NCBI GenBank assembly: GCA_029207755.1
Contig: JARCOQ010000005.1
Location: 61,081,414 to 61,145,413 of the forward strand
Reading direction: 5' to 3'
DNA: 64,000 bases
Source: Chamaea fasciata
Lineage: Eukaryota; Chordata; Aves; Passeriformes; Sylviidae
Positions 62,996 through 64,000 of the stretch are shown here, piece by piece; positions within the stretch are counted from its first letter, which is position 1; the number at the start of each line of letters is the position of its first letter. A model generated the notes under the pieces. The model did no database searches, was not told where the DNA came from, and worked only from the letters and a program-made list of their open reading frames with translations. Both the position numbers and the translations under genes were made by a program.

Positions 62996-64000
62996 GCAAC
63001 AGGTCTCAGCTATTTCAAGAGTAAAAGTGCTCCATTCTTACAGTCAGAGCATTGGCAGAAGGAGGACAACACATCAGCCAAATGGCAGGAAGATCTACGG
63101 ACACAGCCTGGGGTATGGCCACTAAATCTCAGCAGGAATTCCTGATTCCAGGAGTTACAGCTGAGCTACTGCTGGAGTGTACAGCCTGTCAGCAGAGAAA
63201 TTATCACTGTCATGGCACTAGAGCTATTATCTCAATGAGATTTTAAGGAGTGCAGCAGCTTACATGGTACAGGCTCAGTCACTACGCACACAGTCTTTGT
63301 TATTCCCTTCAAGGCTGCTGTAGAACAAACAAATTACATTTACATGTGACTTTACTGAGGAAAAAAAACCACACCTGAAAGTGCCTTTTAAGACTAAGAG
63401 TCATTGCGGATCATATCATACCTATGTCAGCTGAGAGGGAAAGTTTTTCTTGATCCTCCTTCCCTGTTGTCCCTCTAAAGATGTAGCAGAAGCCCTTCCT
63501 CCATGAGAAAGTAGACTTCTCCATGGGATACAGCCATTACCAATGTTCCTGACGTGAGAAAACATCCAAGCAGGTTTTACATCTGGTTAGACAGCAAACA
63601 ATGGCAGAGGCACAAAGCCAGAGGACGCCGGGCATCCCCTGCAGTGCTCTGACCCAGAGAAACTGGCCACTTGCAGGCACAGCAAAGGCAGGAGCAGTTC
63701 ACTTCCCACCGTGTTCCCAGCCAGCCCAGGAGCTCTGCACGGGTGTCAGACAAGTTCTGCAGTGTCCACATTTCAACACACAGAAAACTTAATTTTTTTT
63801 CTCAGGCTTGGTCTTGGAGACGGGTTTCCACTTTTCACCTACTCTTCGTCACAACAAGGGCATGTTTATTCATCTGCCTGATTTTTTCACCCATCCTACA
63901 CCAAAAATCAAAGGTATCTACACATCCTCCAGTGCAGCACTGGGGCCCACAGCTAAAGCCTGTTCTTCTCTCGTTGTCTCAGCCCTGCAGGAGAACTGAG
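62996..64000 (-). repeat. Outer high-identity block, right copy
   Basis: Partner of 44,745-45,750 at about 98-99%. It runs off the end of the window. Confidence 0.9.

Larger units (their letters stand above)
55110..64000 (-). repeat. Right arm of the large inverted repeat (continues past window)
   Basis: Reverse-complement counterpart of 44,745-50,150. It starts sharply at 55,110 and is still pairing at the last base, so the arm is longer than 8.9 kb. Extra material relative to the left arm includes a 671-bp LTR (56,377), about 0.96 kb at 57,086-58,044 and about 1.76 kb at 60,997-62,754; it lacks the 627-bp piece at 48,476-49,101. No gene was identified in the arm. Confidence 0.95.

Noticed and set aside
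55110..64000. Inverted repeat as a pure assembly artefact
   Set aside because: Artefactual duplication would give near-uniform identity. Here there are blocks at about 80%, arm-specific indels and an LTR with target duplication in one arm only. Long-read confirmation is still desirable.
1..64000. CRISPR arrays, bacterial operons, tRNA or rRNA genes
   Set aside because: No regularly spaced repeats, no ribosome-binding-site-linked gene series and no cloverleaf or rRNA motifs; the sequence is clearly vertebrate.

Overview
The window looks like bird nuclear DNA, probably from a passerine. It is AT-rich and almost gene-free. It carries degraded CR1 LINE fragments (11,281 and about 53,790) and two solo LTRs whose ends and internal landmarks I recognise as songbird endogenous-retrovirus LTRs. 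The one gene I can identify is orthologous to human C12orf75 (OCC1). The human gene lies on 12q23, a region that maps to chicken chromosome 1 and songbird chromosome 1A; the chromosome assignment is inference from synteny knowledge.

Layout. 1-13,786 is upstream intergenic DNA with no supported gene. 13,787-14,650 is a CpG-island promoter holding the start codon of OCC1. The gene runs on the + strand in five coding exons (14,208-14,250; 21,384-21,408; 26,972-27,007; 27,957-28,036; 28,828-28,832), rebuilt here from conserved residues and splice sites. They give a 62-residue protein with an N-terminal MGCGNS lipidation signal. None of these exons stands out as an open reading frame on its own: two are only 25 and 36 nt long, and the last contributes 5 coding nt. 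A probable extra 3'-UTR exon begins at 30,252. About 31,350-44,744 is intergenic and holds a minus-strand solo LTR (36,903-37,470) and an orphan CpG island (about 43,020-43,390).

The most striking feature is a large inverted duplication that fills the rest of the window. The left arm (at least 44,745-50,150) and the right arm (55,110 to the window end) surround a 4,959-bp spacer. Base 64,000 still pairs with base 44,745, so the structure continues outside the window. Identity between arms is mosaic. The innermost 1,049 bp and the outermost 1 kb are about 99% identical. Internal segments are only about 80-88% alike and are broken by large arm-specific indels. This suggests an old inverted duplication partly re-homogenised by arm-to-arm gene conversion. 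One indel is a clean 671-bp solo LTR with a 5-bp target duplication; the left arm preserves its empty site.

Everything comes from reading the sequence by eye. Percent identities are estimates, and family names for repeats are recognised from memory rather than searched.
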